From Nocardioides sp. Root140 (GTDB lineage: Bacteria > Actinomycetota > Actinomycetes > Propionibacteriales > Nocardioidaceae), in the NCBI RefSeq assembly GCF_001426745.1, contig NZ_LMFI01000001.1, positions 968,000-1,031,999 on the forward strand: a stretch of 64,000 bases of DNA, in the 5' to 3' direction. Shown in pieces: positions 13,927 through 23,314 of this stretch; position 1 is the first letter of the stretch; each line of letters begins with the position of its first letter. The position numbers and the translations under genes were made by a program. A model generated the notes under the pieces. That model saw only the letters and a list, made by a program, of their open reading frames with translations, was not told where the DNA came from and did not search any database.

Positions 13927-15129
13927 GTGGCTGGACGCCTTTTCACGTCGGAGTCGGTGACCGAGGGTCACCCCGACAAGATCGCTGACCAGATCAGCGA
14001 CACCGTTCTTGACTACCTCATGGAGAACGACGCCGACAAGGAGAACCTCCGCGTCGCCGTCGAGACCCTGTTGACCACGGGCCTCGTCGTCGTCGCCGGT
14101 GAGGTGCGCACCAACGCCTACGCTCCGGTCGCCGAGCTGGTCCGCAAGAAGATCCTCGAGATCGGCTACGACCACTCCGACAAGGGCTTCGACGGCACCA
14201 CCTGTGGCGTCCAGGTCGCGATCGGCGGCCAGTCGGTCGACATCGCCGCCGGTGTCGACGACGGCCACGAGTCGCGGGTCGGCTCCTCGGACGACGACCT
14301 CGACAAGCGTGGTGCCGGCGACCAGGGCCTGATGTTCGGCTACGCCAACGACGACACCCCCGAGCTGTTCCCGCTGCCGATCAAGATCGCGCAGACCCTC
14401 TCGGAGAAGCTCTCCGAGGTCCGCAAGGACGGCACGCTGCCCTACCTGCGTCCCGACGGCAAGACCCAGGTCACCATCGAGTACGACGCCGACAACCGTC
14501 CGGTGCGCATCGACACGGTGGTGCTCTCCACGCAGCACTCCGCCGAGATCGACCACCCCACGCTCGAGGGCGACATCAAGAAGCACGTCATCGACGCGGT
14601 GCTCGAGGGCTTCGACATCCCCTCCGACGACTACCGCATGCTGGTCAACCCGACCGGCAAGTTCGTGGTCGGTGGCCCGATGGGTGACGCCGGCCTGACC
14701 GGTCGCAAGATCATCGTCGACACCTACGGCGGCATGGCCCGTCACGGTGGCGGCGCGTTCTCCGGCAAGGACCCGTCGAAGGTCGACCGCTCCGCGGCGT
14801 ACGCCATGCGCTGGGTGGCCAAGAACGTCGTCGCCGCGGGCCTGGCCCGTCAGTGCGAGGCACAGGTCGCCTACGCCATCGGCAAGGCGCACCCGGTGGG
14901 TGTCTTCATCGAGACCTTCGGCACCGGCACCGTCCCGGACGAGAAGATCCAGGAAGCCGTGCTCCAGGTCTTCGACCTGCGCCCGGCCGCGATCATCCGC
15001 GACCTCGACCTGCTCCGCCCGATCTACGCCAAGACCGCTGCCTACGGCCACTTCGGTCGCGAGCTCCCCGAGTTCACCTGGGAGCGCACCGACCGCGCCG
15101 ATGCCCTCAAGGCCGCCGTCTCCGGCTGA
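13927..15129 (+). CDS. metK: S-adenosylmethionine synthase
   Basis: The 400-residue enzyme makes SAM from methionine and ATP. N-terminal [20 protein letters not shown], the DQGLMFGYA hexapeptide region, and [16 protein letters not shown] are signature sequences. GTG 13927 is preferred (MAGRLFTS) because GGGAGTGAG lies about 8 bp upstream; the in-frame GTG at 13915 overlaps that ribosome site. The 96 bp before it contain no SAM riboswitch that I can recognise. A strong terminator-like hairpin follows. Confidence 0.97.
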   Translation: MAGRLFTSESVTEGHPDKIADQISDTVLDYLMENDADKENLRVAVETLLTTGLVVVAGEVRTNAYAPVAELVRKKILEIGYDHSDKGFDGTTCGVQVAIGGQSVDIAAGVDDGHESRVGSSDDDLDKRGAGDQGLMFGYANDDTPELFPLPIKIAQTLSEKLSEVRKDGTLPYLRPDGKTQVTIEYDADNRPVRIDTVVLSTQHSAEIDHPTLEGDIKKHVIDAVLEGFDIPSDDYRMLVNPTGKFVVGGPMGDAGLTGRKIIVDTYGGMARHGGGAFSGKDPSKVDRSAAYAMRWVAKNVVAAGLARQCEAQVAYAIGKAHPVGVFIETFGTGTVPDEKIQEAVLQVFDLRPAAIIRDLDLLRPIYAKTAAYGHFGRELPEFTWERTDRADALKAAVSG

Positions 15130-15142
15130 TCCGTTCGTCGCA

Positions 15143-15162
15143 TTCCCCGGTGCACCGGGGAA
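15143..15162. repeat. Perfect 20 bp palindrome after metK
   Basis: TTCCCCGGTG followed directly by CACCGGGGAA forms a perfect palindrome 13 bp after the metK stop. It has no loop and is not followed by T residues, so it could be a protein site or an accessory to the terminator just downstream. Confidence 0.5.
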
Positions 15163-15166
15163 ACCT

Positions 15167-15210
15167 GCACTCCCCACGCGAGTTTTCGCGTGGGGAGTGC
15201 GCGTTTTCTG
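15167..15210 (+). terminator. Intrinsic terminator after metK
   Basis: GCACTCCCCACGCGA (15167-15181) pairs perfectly with TCGCGTGGGGAGTGC (15186-15200) across a GTTT loop, and GCGTTTTCT follows. A third half-copy, TGTGGGGAGT, occurs at 15210-15219 and could pair instead with the left arm. Confidence 0.65.
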
Positions 15211-15310
15211 TGGGGAGTCGGCTCGACCCTCGCCCCGCCCCCGACCCGTGCGCCGACCAACTCCCGGCGTACGACGGGGCCTGTCGGCCGCGACTGGTAG
15301 GAATGCCCCG

Positions 15311-17371
15311 ATGACCAAGCCGACGTACGACGACCTCACCGGGCAGCCCGAGCTGTTGCCCGGACTCGTGCGTGCGCGGGCCAAGGGCAAGGCCCCGGCC
15401 AAGAAGGCGATCGAGTTCGCCGACGTCGACCCGGTCGCGCAGGTGCTGGTCGACCTGCCGCTGGCCCACCTCGACCGGCCCTTCGACTACGCGGTGCCCT
15501 CGGCGATGGCCGACGCCGCCGTGCCCGGTGCCCGGGTGAAGGTCAGGTTCGCCGGACAGGACGTCGACGCGTTCGTCGTGGCCCGGGTGGCCAGCAGCGA
15601 CCACACCGGCCGGCTCCAGCCCCTGCGTCGCGTGGTCAGCGCGGAGCCGGTGCTCGCCGCGGCGATCGCCGCGCTGAGCGAGCAGGTCGCCCGGAGATAC
15701 GCGGGCAGTCGCGCCGACGTGCTTCGACTTGCGGTGCCGCCACGGCACGCCACCACCGAGAAGGAGTCGTCGGAGCCGGCACCGGTGCGCCGACCCGAGG
15801 GCGCTGCCGAGGCCGGCCTGGCCTGGTCCGCGGACACCCACGGTGCCGGCTTCGTCGAGGCACTGGCCGACGGCCGTTCCCCGCGTGCCGTCTGGTCCGC
15901 CGCACCGGGCACCGACTGGCCCACGAGGCTCGCCCACGCGGCTGCTGCGACGTACGCCTCGGGCCGCGGCAGCATCATCTGCGTGCCTGACGGCAAGGAC
16001 GTCGCCCGGGTCGACGCCGCCCTGACGGCCGTGCTCGGCACCGGTCACCACGTCACGCTCACCGCCGACAGCGGGCCGGCCGCCCGCTACCGCGACTTCC
16101 TCTCCGTCTCCCGTGGCGTCCGCCGCATCGTGGTCGGCACCCGGGCAGCGGTCTTCGCGCCGGTCCACGATCTCGGCCTGCTGGTGATCTGGGACGACGG
16201 CGACGACCTCTACGCCGAGCCCCGCGCGCCCTACCCGCACACCCGTGAGGTGCTGCTGATGCGCGCTGAGGCCGAGGGTGCCGCGGCCCTGGTCGGCGGG
16301 TTCGCCCGCACCGTCGAGGCCGAATACCTCCTCACCACGGGCTGGGCGGCCGAGATCCTGCCGACCCGCCAAGCGCTGCGCGACGGCCTCACGGTCGCGG
16401 TCACCGGCGCCACCGACCGTGAGCTCGAGCGCGACCCGATGGCCCGCGCCACCCGCTTCCCGGCGCTCGCGTTCGACACGATCCGCTCCGCCCTGGCCGA
16501 CGGACCCGTCCTGGTGCAGGCACCGCGGGCCGGCTACGCGGCGTCCCTGGCCTGCGAACGCTGCCGCACCCCGGCCCGCTGCGGCAGCTGCACGGGCCCG
16601 CTGCGCCAGGCCAGCAGCGAGCAGGCCGTCGCCTGCGCCTGGTGCGGCACGGTCCACCCCGACTTCGCCTGCACCACCTGCGGTCACCGCGGCCTTCGGG
16701 CACCGGTGCGTGGTGACGCGCGTACGGCGGAGGAGCTCGGCCGCACCTTCCCGCGCACGGTGGTGCGCAGCTCCAGCGGAGACCGGGTGCTGAGCCGGGT
16801 CGACGCCAAGCCGGCGATCGTGGTCGCCACACCCGGGGCCGAACCGGTCGCCGACGGGGGATACGCCGCCGTGATCCTGCTCGACACCTGGCTCGTGCTG
16901 GCCCGCCTCGACCTCCGCACCGCCGAGGAGGCCCTGCGCCGCTGGATGAACGCCGCAGCCCTCGCCGCCCCCGGTGGGAAGGTCGTGGCGGTCGGCGACC
17001 CGGCCGAGCCGACCCTCCAGGCACTGGTGCGGTGGGACCCGGGCGGCTTCGCCCGACGCGAGATGGAGGAACGGCGCTCCGCACACCTGCCGCCGGCCAG
17101 CCGGATGGCCACGATCACCGGCTCTGCCGGACCCCTCGACGACGCCCTGACCCTCCTGAGCAAGCCCGAGGGCGCCGAGCTGCTGGGTCCGATCGAGGTC
17201 CCGGCCGCTCCGGGCCACACGGCTCCCGAGAGTCCGGAGTTCCGGGCCGTGCTGCGGGTGCCGCGCAGTCACGGACCCGCACTCAGTGATTCACTCGGCG
17301 AGCTGCAACGGCTCCGCTCGGCCCGCAAGCTCGATGCCGTGAGGGTGCACGTCGACCCGCCGGGCCTCTGA
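15311..17371 (+). CDS. priA: Primosomal protein PriA, actinobacterial form without helicase motifs
   Basis: The 686-residue product has the PriA N-terminal 3'-DNA-binding domain (VLVDLPLAHLDRPFDYAVP, VPGARVKVRFAGQ) and, at about residues 415-457, eight cysteines in four CxxC pairs that bind two zinc ions. Where helicases have a Walker A GKT the sequence is AAPGTDWPT, and where DEAH is expected it is WDDGDD, so ATPase activity is probably absent. Loss of these motifs is usual for actinobacterial PriA. It acts in replication restart. ATG 15311 gives a normal N-terminus; the metK terminator lies between. Confidence 0.9.
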   Translation: MTKPTYDDLTGQPELLPGLVRARAKGKAPAKKAIEFADVDPVAQVLVDLPLAHLDRPFDYAVPSAMADAAVPGARVKVRFAGQDVDAFVVARVASSDHTGRLQPLRRVVSAEPVLAAAIAALSEQVARRYAGSRADVLRLAVPPRHATTEKESSEPAPVRRPEGAAEAGLAWSADTHGAGFVEALADGRSPRAVWSAAPGTDWPTRLAHAAAATYASGRGSIICVPDGKDVARVDAALTAVLGTGHHVTLTADSGPAARYRDFLSVSRGVRRIVVGTRAAVFAPVHDLGLLVIWDDGDDLYAEPRAPYPHTREVLLMRAEAEGAAALVGGFARTVEAEYLLTTGWAAEILPTRQALRDGLTVAVTGATDRELERDPMARATRFPALAFDTIRSALADGPVLVQAPRAGYAASLACERCRTPARCGSCTGPLRQASSEQAVACAWCGTVHPDFACTTCGHRGLRAPVRGDARTAEELGRTFPRTVVRSSSGDRVLSRVDAKPAIVVATPGAEPVADGGYAAVILLDTWLVLARLDLRTAEEALRRWMNAAALAAPGGKVVAVGDPAEPTLQALVRWDPGGFARREMEERRSAHLPPASRMATITGSAGPLDDALTLLSKPEGAELLGPIEVPAAPGHTAPESPEFRAVLRVPRSHGPALSDSLGELQRLRSARKLDAVRVHVDPPGL

Positions 17372-17451
17372 CGTCCCCCCCACCGGGGGAATGCCCCCAC
17401 AGGCCGCAGACGTCTACACTTGCCCGCGCACTCGACCCACCAAGGAGAACC

Positions 17452-17997
17452 GTGGCCATCCAGCCGATCCGACTCTTCGGTGACCCGATCCTGCGCAGCC
17501 GCGCCCTCGAGGTCACCACGTTCGACAAGGAACTGCGCGCTCTCGTCGCGGACCTGACCGACACCATGCTGGAGGCCCCGGGGGCTGGCCTGGCCGCACC
17601 GCAGATCGGTGTGGGAGTCCGCGTCTTCACCTGGAACGTCGACGGCGAGCTCGGCCACCTGGTCAACCCGGTGCTCGACCTCTCCGAGGAGACCCAGTTC
17701 GGCCCCGAGGGCTGCCTGTCCCTGCCCGAGCTGACCTACGACTGCCGACGCGCGATGTCGGTGGTGGCGTCGGGGTTCAACATGCACGGCGAGCCGGTGA
17801 GGATCGAGGGGTCCGAGCTGCTGGCCCGCGCGATCCAGCACGAGACCGACCATCTCGACGGCGTGCTGTTCATCGACAAGCTCGACACCGAGGCCCGCAA
17901 GGACGCCATGCGCACGATCCGCGAGTCCGACTGGTTCGGCCTCGAGAAGCCCAAGGTCAAGGTCTCGCCCCACGCCACGAACGGGTTCGGTCTCTGA
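17452..17997 (+). CDS. def: Peptide deformylase
   Basis: This 181-residue metalloenzyme removes the N-terminal formyl group from nascent proteins. All three motifs are present: GAGLAAPQ (44-51), EGCLS (86-90, Cys88 metal ligand) and HETDH (130-134, two histidine ligands and catalytic Glu131). The GTG start at 17452 is preceded by AAGGAG. It leads a def-fmt-rsmB-like group, a widely conserved arrangement. The 80 bp before it hold a possible -10 (TACACT at 17415) and a run CCCCCCCACCGGGGG that may end priA transcription. Confidence 0.97.
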   Translation: MAIQPIRLFGDPILRSRALEVTTFDKELRALVADLTDTMLEAPGAGLAAPQIGVGVRVFTWNVDGELGHLVNPVLDLSEETQFGPEGCLSLPELTYDCRRAMSVVASGFNMHGEPVRIEGSELLARAIQHETDHLDGVLFIDKLDTEARKDAMRTIRESDWFGLEKPKVKVSPHATNGFGL

Positions 17998-18929
17998 TGC
18001 GGGTCGTCTTCGCCGGCACCCCCGAGGTCGCCGTACCCGCGCTCGAGGCGATCGCGGCCAGCCCCCACGAGCTGGTCGGCGTGGTCACCCGCCCCGACGC
18101 CCCCTCGGGCCGGGGGCGCAAGCTGGTCGCCTCGCCCGTCGCCCAGCGCGCCGAGGAGCTCGGCATCCCGGTGCTCAAGCCGGAGCACCCCCGCGACCCC
18201 GACTTCCAGGAGCAGCTGACGGCCCTCGCACCCGACTGCTGTCCCGTCGTGGCGTACGGCGCACTCCTGCCGCAGTCGGCCCTCGACATCCCCGAGCATG
18301 GCTGGATCAACCTGCACTTCTCGCTGCTGCCCGCCTGGCGCGGAGCAGCCCCGGTGCAGCACTCAATCTGGGCCGGCGACGAGATGACCGGTGCCACCAC
18401 GTTCCGCATCGTCAAGGCGCTCGACGCCGGACCCGTCTTCGGCGTGATGACCGAGACCATCCGGCCCACCGACACCGCCGGCGACCTCCTCGGCCGCCTG
18501 GCCCAGGGCGGGGCGGGCCTGCTGGTGGCCACCCTCGACGGCATCGCCGACGGCCAGCTCGAGGCCCGCGAGCAGCCCGACGAGGGCGTCAGCATCGCGC
18601 CGAAGATCCTCGTCGACGACGCCGCCGTCGACTGGACCGAGCCCGCCGTACGCGTCGACCGCCGCGTCCGGGCCTGCACGCCCGGCCCGGGTGCCTGGTC
18701 GACCCACGACGAGCAGCGGATCAAGATCGGCCCGGTCACCATCGACACCGAACACGAGCCGCTGGCCCCCGGCGTGCTGGCTGTCGGCAAGAACTCCGTG
18801 CACGTCGGCACCGGCACCGACCCGGTGAAGCTGGGCGAGGTCAAGGCGTTCGGGAAGAAGCAGATGAACGCGGCCGACTGGGCCCGCGGCGTCCGCCTCG
18901 AGCCGGGCACGCGTTTCGGTGACGGGTGA
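17997..18929 (+). CDS. fmt: Methionyl-tRNA formyltransferase
   Basis: The 310-residue enzyme formylates initiator Met-tRNA, the partner activity to peptide deformylase. It has the N-terminal [19 protein letters not shown], the formyl-THF binding and catalytic signature [18 protein letters not shown], and a C-terminal OB-like domain carrying [12 protein letters not shown]. Its ATG shares one base with the def stop, and its stop overlaps a GTG start of the following gene. Confidence 0.97.
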   Translation: MRVVFAGTPEVAVPALEAIAASPHELVGVVTRPDAPSGRGRKLVASPVAQRAEELGIPVLKPEHPRDPDFQEQLTALAPDCCPVVAYGALLPQSALDIPEHGWINLHFSLLPAWRGAAPVQHSIWAGDEMTGATTFRIVKALDAGPVFGVMTETIRPTDTAGDLLGRLAQGGAGLLVATLDGIADGQLEAREQPDEGVSIAPKILVDDAAVDWTEPAVRVDRRVRACTPGPGAWSTHDEQRIKIGPVTIDTEHEPLAPGVLAVGKNSVHVGTGTDPVKLGEVKAFGKKQMNAADWARGVRLEPGTRFGDG

Positions 18930-19378
18930 GTGCGACTACCGTCGTTGCCATGACGCGCGGGGCCACACCTGAGGACATCGAGACGATCTGCCTGTCGCTG
19001 CCCGAGGTCGAGTTCGGCACGTCGTGGGGCGACCGCCCGACGTACAAGGTGCCCAAGGGCGACAAGGGCAAGGGCTTCGTGCTCCACCGCATGCCGCACA
19101 GGACCGCGATCGATCCCGAAACAGGTGAGATGTACGACGACCTGCTGGTGATCCACACCCCGACGCTCGAGGACAAGGAAGCCCTCGTCGCCGACGAACG
19201 CCTGCCGTTCTTCACCGTCGACCACTTCAACGGTTTCCGGGCGGTGCTGGTGCAGGAGTCGCGCCTCGGCGAGATCGACCTCGACGAGCTGACCGAGATC
19301 ATCACCGACGCCTGGGCGTCCAAGGCGCCCAAGCGGCTGGCCAGGGAGTTCTTCGCCGAACGGTCCACGGATGGCTGA
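18926..19378 (+). CDS. MmcQ/YjbR family protein
   Basis: The product of about 142-150 residues belongs to the MmcQ/YjbR (CyaY-like fold) family: it begins with [20 protein letters not shown], then [10 protein letters not shown], and ends with a helical [18 protein letters not shown]. Function in the family is not established, though DNA-binding-like and metabolic roles have been suggested. GTG 18926 overlaps the fmt stop as GTGA; ATG 18950 (MTRGATPED) is an equally good start. Its stop lies 8 bp inside the next gene. Confidence 0.85.
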   Translation: MSATTVVAMTRGATPEDIETICLSLPEVEFGTSWGDRPTYKVPKGDKGKGFVLHRMPHRTAIDPETGEMYDDLLVIHTPTLEDKEALVADERLPFFTVDHFNGFRAVLVQESRLGEIDLDELTEIITDAWASKAPKRLAREFFAERSTDG

Positions 19379-20816
19379 CCCGCGCCGCGGCGGTGCAGCA
19401 CGTGGTGCGCGGCGTCCGACCACGAGCTCCGGCGGTCGGCCCCCGGCACCCAATGCCAAGGTCGACCCGCCTCGGGCGGCTGCGTACGACGTGCTGAAGC
19501 TGGTCCGACTCGAGGACGCCTACACCAACCTGGTGCTCCCGCACGTCCTGGCCGAGCAGGGCCTGAGTGGCCGCGACGCCGCGTTCGTGACCGAGCTGGT
19601 CTCCGGCACGATCCGCCGGCAGGGCACCTACGACGCGATCATCCGCGCCTGCCTCGACCGCCCGAAGGTGGAGGCCAAGGTGCTCGACGCGCTGCGGCTC
19701 GGCACCCACCAGCTGCTGTCGATGCGGGTGCCGACCCACGCCGCGATCAGCACCACGGTCGACCTGGTCCGCGCCCGCGTGGGTCAGGGTCCTGCCGGGT
19801 TCACCAATGCCGTGCTGCGCCGCGTGACCGAGCACGACCTCGACGAGTGGATCCGCCTGCTCGCACCCGCTGACACCCTCGGCTTCGCGACGATCGCGCA
19901 CTCGCACCCGCGCTGGGTGGTCGAGCAGCTCGGCCACGCCCTCGCCGCGGGCAAACGGCGCGAGGAGCTCGACGCGCTGCTGGCCGCCGACAACGCGTCA
20001 CCCAAGGTGACCCTGGTGGCCCGTCCCGGTCTGGTGACCGTCGACGAGCTCACCGAAGCCGGTGGCGAGGCGACCGGGCGTACGCCGTACGCCGTCGCGC
20101 TGCCCGGTGGCGACCCCGGAGCCGTCGAAGCCGTGGCGCAGGGCCGCGCCGGCGTCCAGGACGAGGGCTCCCAGGCAGTGGCGCTGGCCTGGGCCGCGGC
20201 TCCCATCGAGGGTCGCGACGAACGCTGGCTCGACGCGTGCGCCGGACCGGGTGGCAAGTCCGCCCTGGTGGCCGCGCTGGCCACCGGCCGCGGTGCCCGA
20301 CTGCTGGCCTCGGAGCGACAGGAGCACCGGGCCGGCCTGGTGCGCCGCGCCACCGCCCGGGTCGGAGCGGGCATGGCCGGCATCGTGGTCGCCGACGGAA
20401 CCCGACCGGCCTGGGCTCCGGGCACGTTCGACCGGGTGCTGGTCGACGTGCCGTGCTCGGGCCTGGGTGCCCTGCGCCGACGCCCGGAGTCCCGCTGGCG
20501 GCGCACGCCGGAAGACGTCGCCGGGCTGGTGCCGCTGCAGCGGGCCTTGCTCGAGCAGGCGGTCATCGCCACGCGCGCAGGGGGAGTCGTCGGCTACGTC
20601 ACGTGCTCGCCGGTGATGGCCGAGACCCGTGAGGTGGTGGAGCACCTGCTCGCCACCCGCGACGACGTCGAGCTCCTCGACGCCCCCGCGATCCTCGGAT
20701 CGGTGCCGGGCGTGCACCTCGACGACGTCGCCGGGCCGATGCCGGGGACCGTGCAGCTGTGGCCGCACCGGCACCAGACCGACGCGATGTTCCTGGCCCT
20801 GCTGCGTAGGCGTTGA
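19371..20816 (+). CDS. rsmB: 16S rRNA (cytosine-967-C5) methyltransferase RsmB
   Basis: The 481-residue protein has an N-terminal NusB-like RNA-binding domain (PPRAAAYDVLKLVR to FTNAVLRRV) and a C-terminal SAM methyltransferase domain with motif I DACAGPGGKSALV, the motif IV cysteine in VDVPCSGLGALRRRPE (Cys362) and the catalytic motif VI cysteine in YVTCSP (Cys412). The first 30 residues are a basic, low-complexity extension. It overlaps the preceding gene by 8 bp. Its TGA is the first base triplet of the 17 bp repeat array. Confidence 0.93.
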   Translation: MADPRRGGAARGARRPTTSSGGRPPAPNAKVDPPRAAAYDVLKLVRLEDAYTNLVLPHVLAEQGLSGRDAAFVTELVSGTIRRQGTYDAIIRACLDRPKVEAKVLDALRLGTHQLLSMRVPTHAAISTTVDLVRARVGQGPAGFTNAVLRRVTEHDLDEWIRLLAPADTLGFATIAHSHPRWVVEQLGHALAAGKRREELDALLAADNASPKVTLVARPGLVTVDELTEAGGEATGRTPYAVALPGGDPGAVEAVAQGRAGVQDEGSQAVALAWAAAPIEGRDERWLDACAGPGGKSALVAALATGRGARLLASERQEHRAGLVRRATARVGAGMAGIVVADGTRPAWAPGTFDRVLVDVPCSGLGALRRRPESRWRRTPEDVAGLVPLQRALLEQAVIATRAGGVVGYVTCSPVMAETREVVEHLLATRDDVELLDAPAILGSVPGVHLDDVAGPMPGTVQLWPHRHQTDAMFLALLRRR

Positions 20817-20881
20817 TCAGCTCCTCCGGCTGATCAGTTCTTCTGGCTGATCAGTTCTTCTGGCTGATCAGCTCTTCTGGG
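20814..20881. repeat. Four tandem 17 bp repeats spanning two convergent stop codons
   Basis: Copies of TGATCAGTTCTTCTGGC begin at 20814, 20831, 20848 and 20865; the two inner copies are identical and the outer ones differ at two or three bases. Each copy contains the palindrome TGATCA, hence TGA on both strands. Because 17 is not a multiple of three, the array presents stops in all three frames of each strand. The rsmB stop is copy 1 and the stop of the opposing gene is in copy 4. Confidence 0.95.
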
Positions 20882-21761
20882 AGAAGTCGTCGAACGGCGC
20901 GAGCGCCTTGCCGGCGTCGGCGTACTGCTCGATGCCCTGGAGGCTCCACCCGTCCTGGGCGACCAGGGTGCGGAGTTGCGCCAGGGTGAGTCCGGGGTCG
21001 CCCTCCACCGTGAACACCTGCTGGCCCTTGGCTCCGTCACTGGGCTCGACCGAGTTGCTGGCCCGGATGGTCACCCGGGAGCCGTCGGCCTGCAGCGCGT
21101 CGGCGGTGCGGATCACCAGGGTGCTGCCGTCGACCTGCGGGACCTGCTCCTCGAACGTGATCACCGTGCTCCCGCTGGCCGTCACGGTGCGCGTGCATGA
21201 GCCGACGTCGTCGGAGTACTTGCCGCTCTGCCGCTGACACGTGAACAGGGTGGGGTCGGGCGCGGTCGGCTGGAACCCGACGAAGACGCGTCCGGCATCG
21301 CCGGTGGCGGTGGGCGTGAAGTCGAAGGCGCCGTTCCCCTCAGCCTGGGTCCGGTTCACGTAGGAGAGGATCAGGTGATCGTCCTGCCCGCCGTACGCCT
21401 TGGTCGTCCCGGGCACCAGGTCGGACACCTTCGCGACCAGGGCCGCGGTGAGAGTGCGGGTGCGGACCACCGGGCTGACGGTGGGCGACGGCGTGGAGGG
21501 TGACGGCGTCGAGGTTGCGCTGGGGGCCGCGGCCACCGCGCCGTTCCCGGATCCACCACCCGGCAGCCCGAGTACCGTCCCGCCGACAGCAAGGACGCTG
21601 ACACAGGCCGCGGCGGCGAGGCAGGTGCCGACGGTACGACGACGGCGGATTCGGGTGCCGGCCTGCGTGGCCACGTCGACGAGGGTGTCGAGGTCGAGGG
21701 AGGCACCGGCGAGCGAGTCGTGCATGCGGGTGCGCAGGTCATGGTCATCGGAGTGCGTCAT
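20868..21761 (-). CDS. Membrane-anchored partner of the adjacent sigma factor (anti-sigma candidate)
   Basis: This 297-residue protein has a cytoplasmic N-terminus of about 42 residues, a single transmembrane segment near 43-66, a Ser/Pro/Thr-rich linker (STPSPSTPSPT) and a large exported domain with a cysteine pair (FTCQRQ and GSCTRT). No zinc-finger anti-sigma motif is present in the short cytoplasmic part. It overlaps the upstream sigma gene by 17 bp, so the two are cotranscribed; such pairs in SigE-type ECF loci usually contain a membrane regulator or effector. The role is inferred only from position and topology. Confidence 0.7.
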   Translation of the reverse strand: MTHSDDHDLRTRMHDSLAGASLDLDTLVDVATQAGTRIRRRRTVGTCLAAAACVSVLAVGGTVLGLPGGGSGNGAVAAAPSATSTPSPSTPSPTVSPVVRTRTLTAALVAKVSDLVPGTTKAYGGQDDHLILSYVNRTQAEGNGAFDFTPTATGDAGRVFVGFQPTAPDPTLFTCQRQSGKYSDDVGSCTRTVTASGSTVITFEEQVPQVDGSTLVIRTADALQADGSRVTIRASNSVEPSDGAKGQQVFTVEGDPGLTLAQLRTLVAQDGWSLQGIEQYADAGKALAPFDDFSQKS

Positions 21762-22287
21762 GGTCTTCCTTCTCGAGGTGGTGGCGGAGCCGGGCGAGGG
21801 CCCGACGGGAACGGGAGCGGACGGTGGCCTCGGTCAGCGACAGTTCACCGGCGGTCTGGGTGACGCTGCGGTCCTCCCAGTAGCGGCAGACGAGGATGAG
21901 CCGGTCGGCCGGCGACAGGTGGGCAAGAGCAGCCATCAGGTCGAGCCGCTCGTCGGAGCCGGGGGAGTCGACCGGTTCCTCCGGCAGGACGTCGACCGGT
22001 CGCTCGGAGTTGCGACGCAGGCGCTTGTGCGACATGAACTCGTTGAACAGTGCGGTGCGGGCATACGCGACCGGGTGGTCGGTGCGCCGTACCCGACGCC
22101 AGGATGCGAAGAGTCGGGCGTACGTCGCCTGGGTCAGGTCCTCGGCCAGGTGATGGTCGCCGGTCAGCAGCATCGCCGCACGGTAGAGACGCTGGCCCGT
22201 CGCACGGGCGAACTCCTCGAACTCGACGGTCCCGGGGCCCGTCCTGTCTTCCTTCACACCCACTTGACGTGTCGGCCACCCGATCAC
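21745..22287 (-). CDS. SigE-family ECF RNA polymerase sigma factor
   Basis: The product of about 170-180 residues has region 2 (FARATGQRLYRAAMLLTGDH and HLAEDLTQATYARLFASW) and region 4 (LSPADRLILVCRYWEDRS, then LTEATVRSRSRRALARLR), the order and wording of the actinobacterial SigE family. It would direct a small stress or envelope regulon. GTG 22287 gives the longest form; GTG 22257 (VKEDRTG) fits the family N-terminus better. It is divergent from the polymerase gene at 22351, with about 63-93 bp shared between them. Confidence 0.88.
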   Translation of the reverse strand: MIGWPTRQVGVKEDRTGPGTVEFEEFARATGQRLYRAAMLLTGDHHLAEDLTQATYARLFASWRRVRRTDHPVAYARTALFNEFMSHKRLRRNSERPVDVLPEEPVDSPGSDERLDLMAALAHLSPADRLILVCRYWEDRSVTQTAGELSLTEATVRSRSRRALARLRHHLEKEDHDALR

Positions 22288-22350
22288 GTGCCGGTTCGCG
22301 CCGAAGTATTTCTGCGACGCCTCGGGGCTGCCGGACGCTACGTTGAGGGC

Positions 22351-23313
22351 ATGGCCTCCTCATCGCCCGCAGTCGAGCTCGAGGTCGACGATCGCCTCGT
22401 GCGGGTCAGCAACCCCGAGCGCGTCTACTTCCCGGAGCTCGGCGCGACCAAGCTCGACCTGGTGGAGTACTACCTCGCCGTCGGCCCGGGCATCGTCAAC
22501 GCCCTCTTCGAACGACCGTGCATGCTGCACCGCTTCCCCAAGGGCCTGGCCGGCGACAAGGTGCACCAGAAGCGGATCCCGCAGGGAGCACCGCCCTGGA
22601 TCGAGACCGTGCAGCTGCACTTCCCGCGGTGGAACCGGACCGCCGACGAGCTCTGCGTGACCGAGCTGGCCCACGTGATCTGGGCGGTGCAGATGTCCAC
22701 TGTCGAGTTCCACCCGTGGAACAGTCGCCGCGAGGACACCGAGAAGCCCGACGAGTGGCGCATCGACCTCGATCCCGGTCCGCTGTCGGACTGGCCGCAG
22801 GTGCAGCGGGTGGCCGGGGTGGCGCACGAGATCCTCGACGAGCTCGGTGCCACCGGGTTCCCGAAGACCAGCGGCGGGTCCGGCCTGCACGTCTACGTGC
22901 GGATCCGTCCCGACCACGGTCACAAGGAGGTACGCCGGGCAGCGTTGGCCTTCGCACGCGAGGTCGAGCGCCGGATGCCCGACGACGTGACCACCACGTG
23001 GTGGCGCAAGGACCGCGACCCGCACCACCTCTTCGTCGACTACAACCAGAACGCCCGCGACCACACGATCGCCGCGGCCTACTCCGTGCGCGGTGTGCCG
23101 GAGGCCCGCGTCTCGGCCCCGGTGACGTGGGACGAGATCGACGACGTCGAGCCCAACGACTTCACCATCCAGACGATGCCCGCACGTTTCGCGGAGATCG
23201 GCGACCTGCACGCCGACATCGACGACCACGTCTTCGACATCGGCGTGTTGCGGGAGTGGGCCGACCGCGACGAGCGTGAGGGCAAGGAGACCCCCGCCGA
23301 GCCCGACGCGTGA
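22351..23313 (+). CDS. LigD-type polymerase domain protein (NHEJ primase-polymerase)
   Basis: This stand-alone 320-residue polymerase belongs to the archaeo-eukaryotic primase superfamily and matches the LigD Pol domain: catalytic D139-L-D141 in RIDLDPG, SGGSGLH ending at His180, and the third carboxylate in HHLFVDYNQN (Asp230). In nonhomologous end joining it adds nucleotides at breaks. No ligase or nuclease domain is fused here; instead an ATP-dependent ligase gene ends 2 bp from its stop on the opposite strand. No ku gene lies in the window. Confidence 0.93.
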   Translation: MASSSPAVELEVDDRLVRVSNPERVYFPELGATKLDLVEYYLAVGPGIVNALFERPCMLHRFPKGLAGDKVHQKRIPQGAPPWIETVQLHFPRWNRTADELCVTELAHVIWAVQMSTVEFHPWNSRREDTEKPDEWRIDLDPGPLSDWPQVQRVAGVAHEILDELGATGFPKTSGGSGLHVYVRIRPDHGHKEVRRAALAFAREVERRMPDDVTTTWWRKDRDPHHLFVDYNQNARDHTIAAAYSVRGVPEARVSAPVTWDEIDDVEPNDFTIQTMPARFAEIGDLHADIDDHVFDIGVLREWADRDEREGKETPAEPDA

Positions 23314-23314
23314 C

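Noticed and set aside
20814-20881. CRISPR-like array
   Set aside because: The 17 bp units are directly adjacent with no spacers, and no cas genes are nearby.
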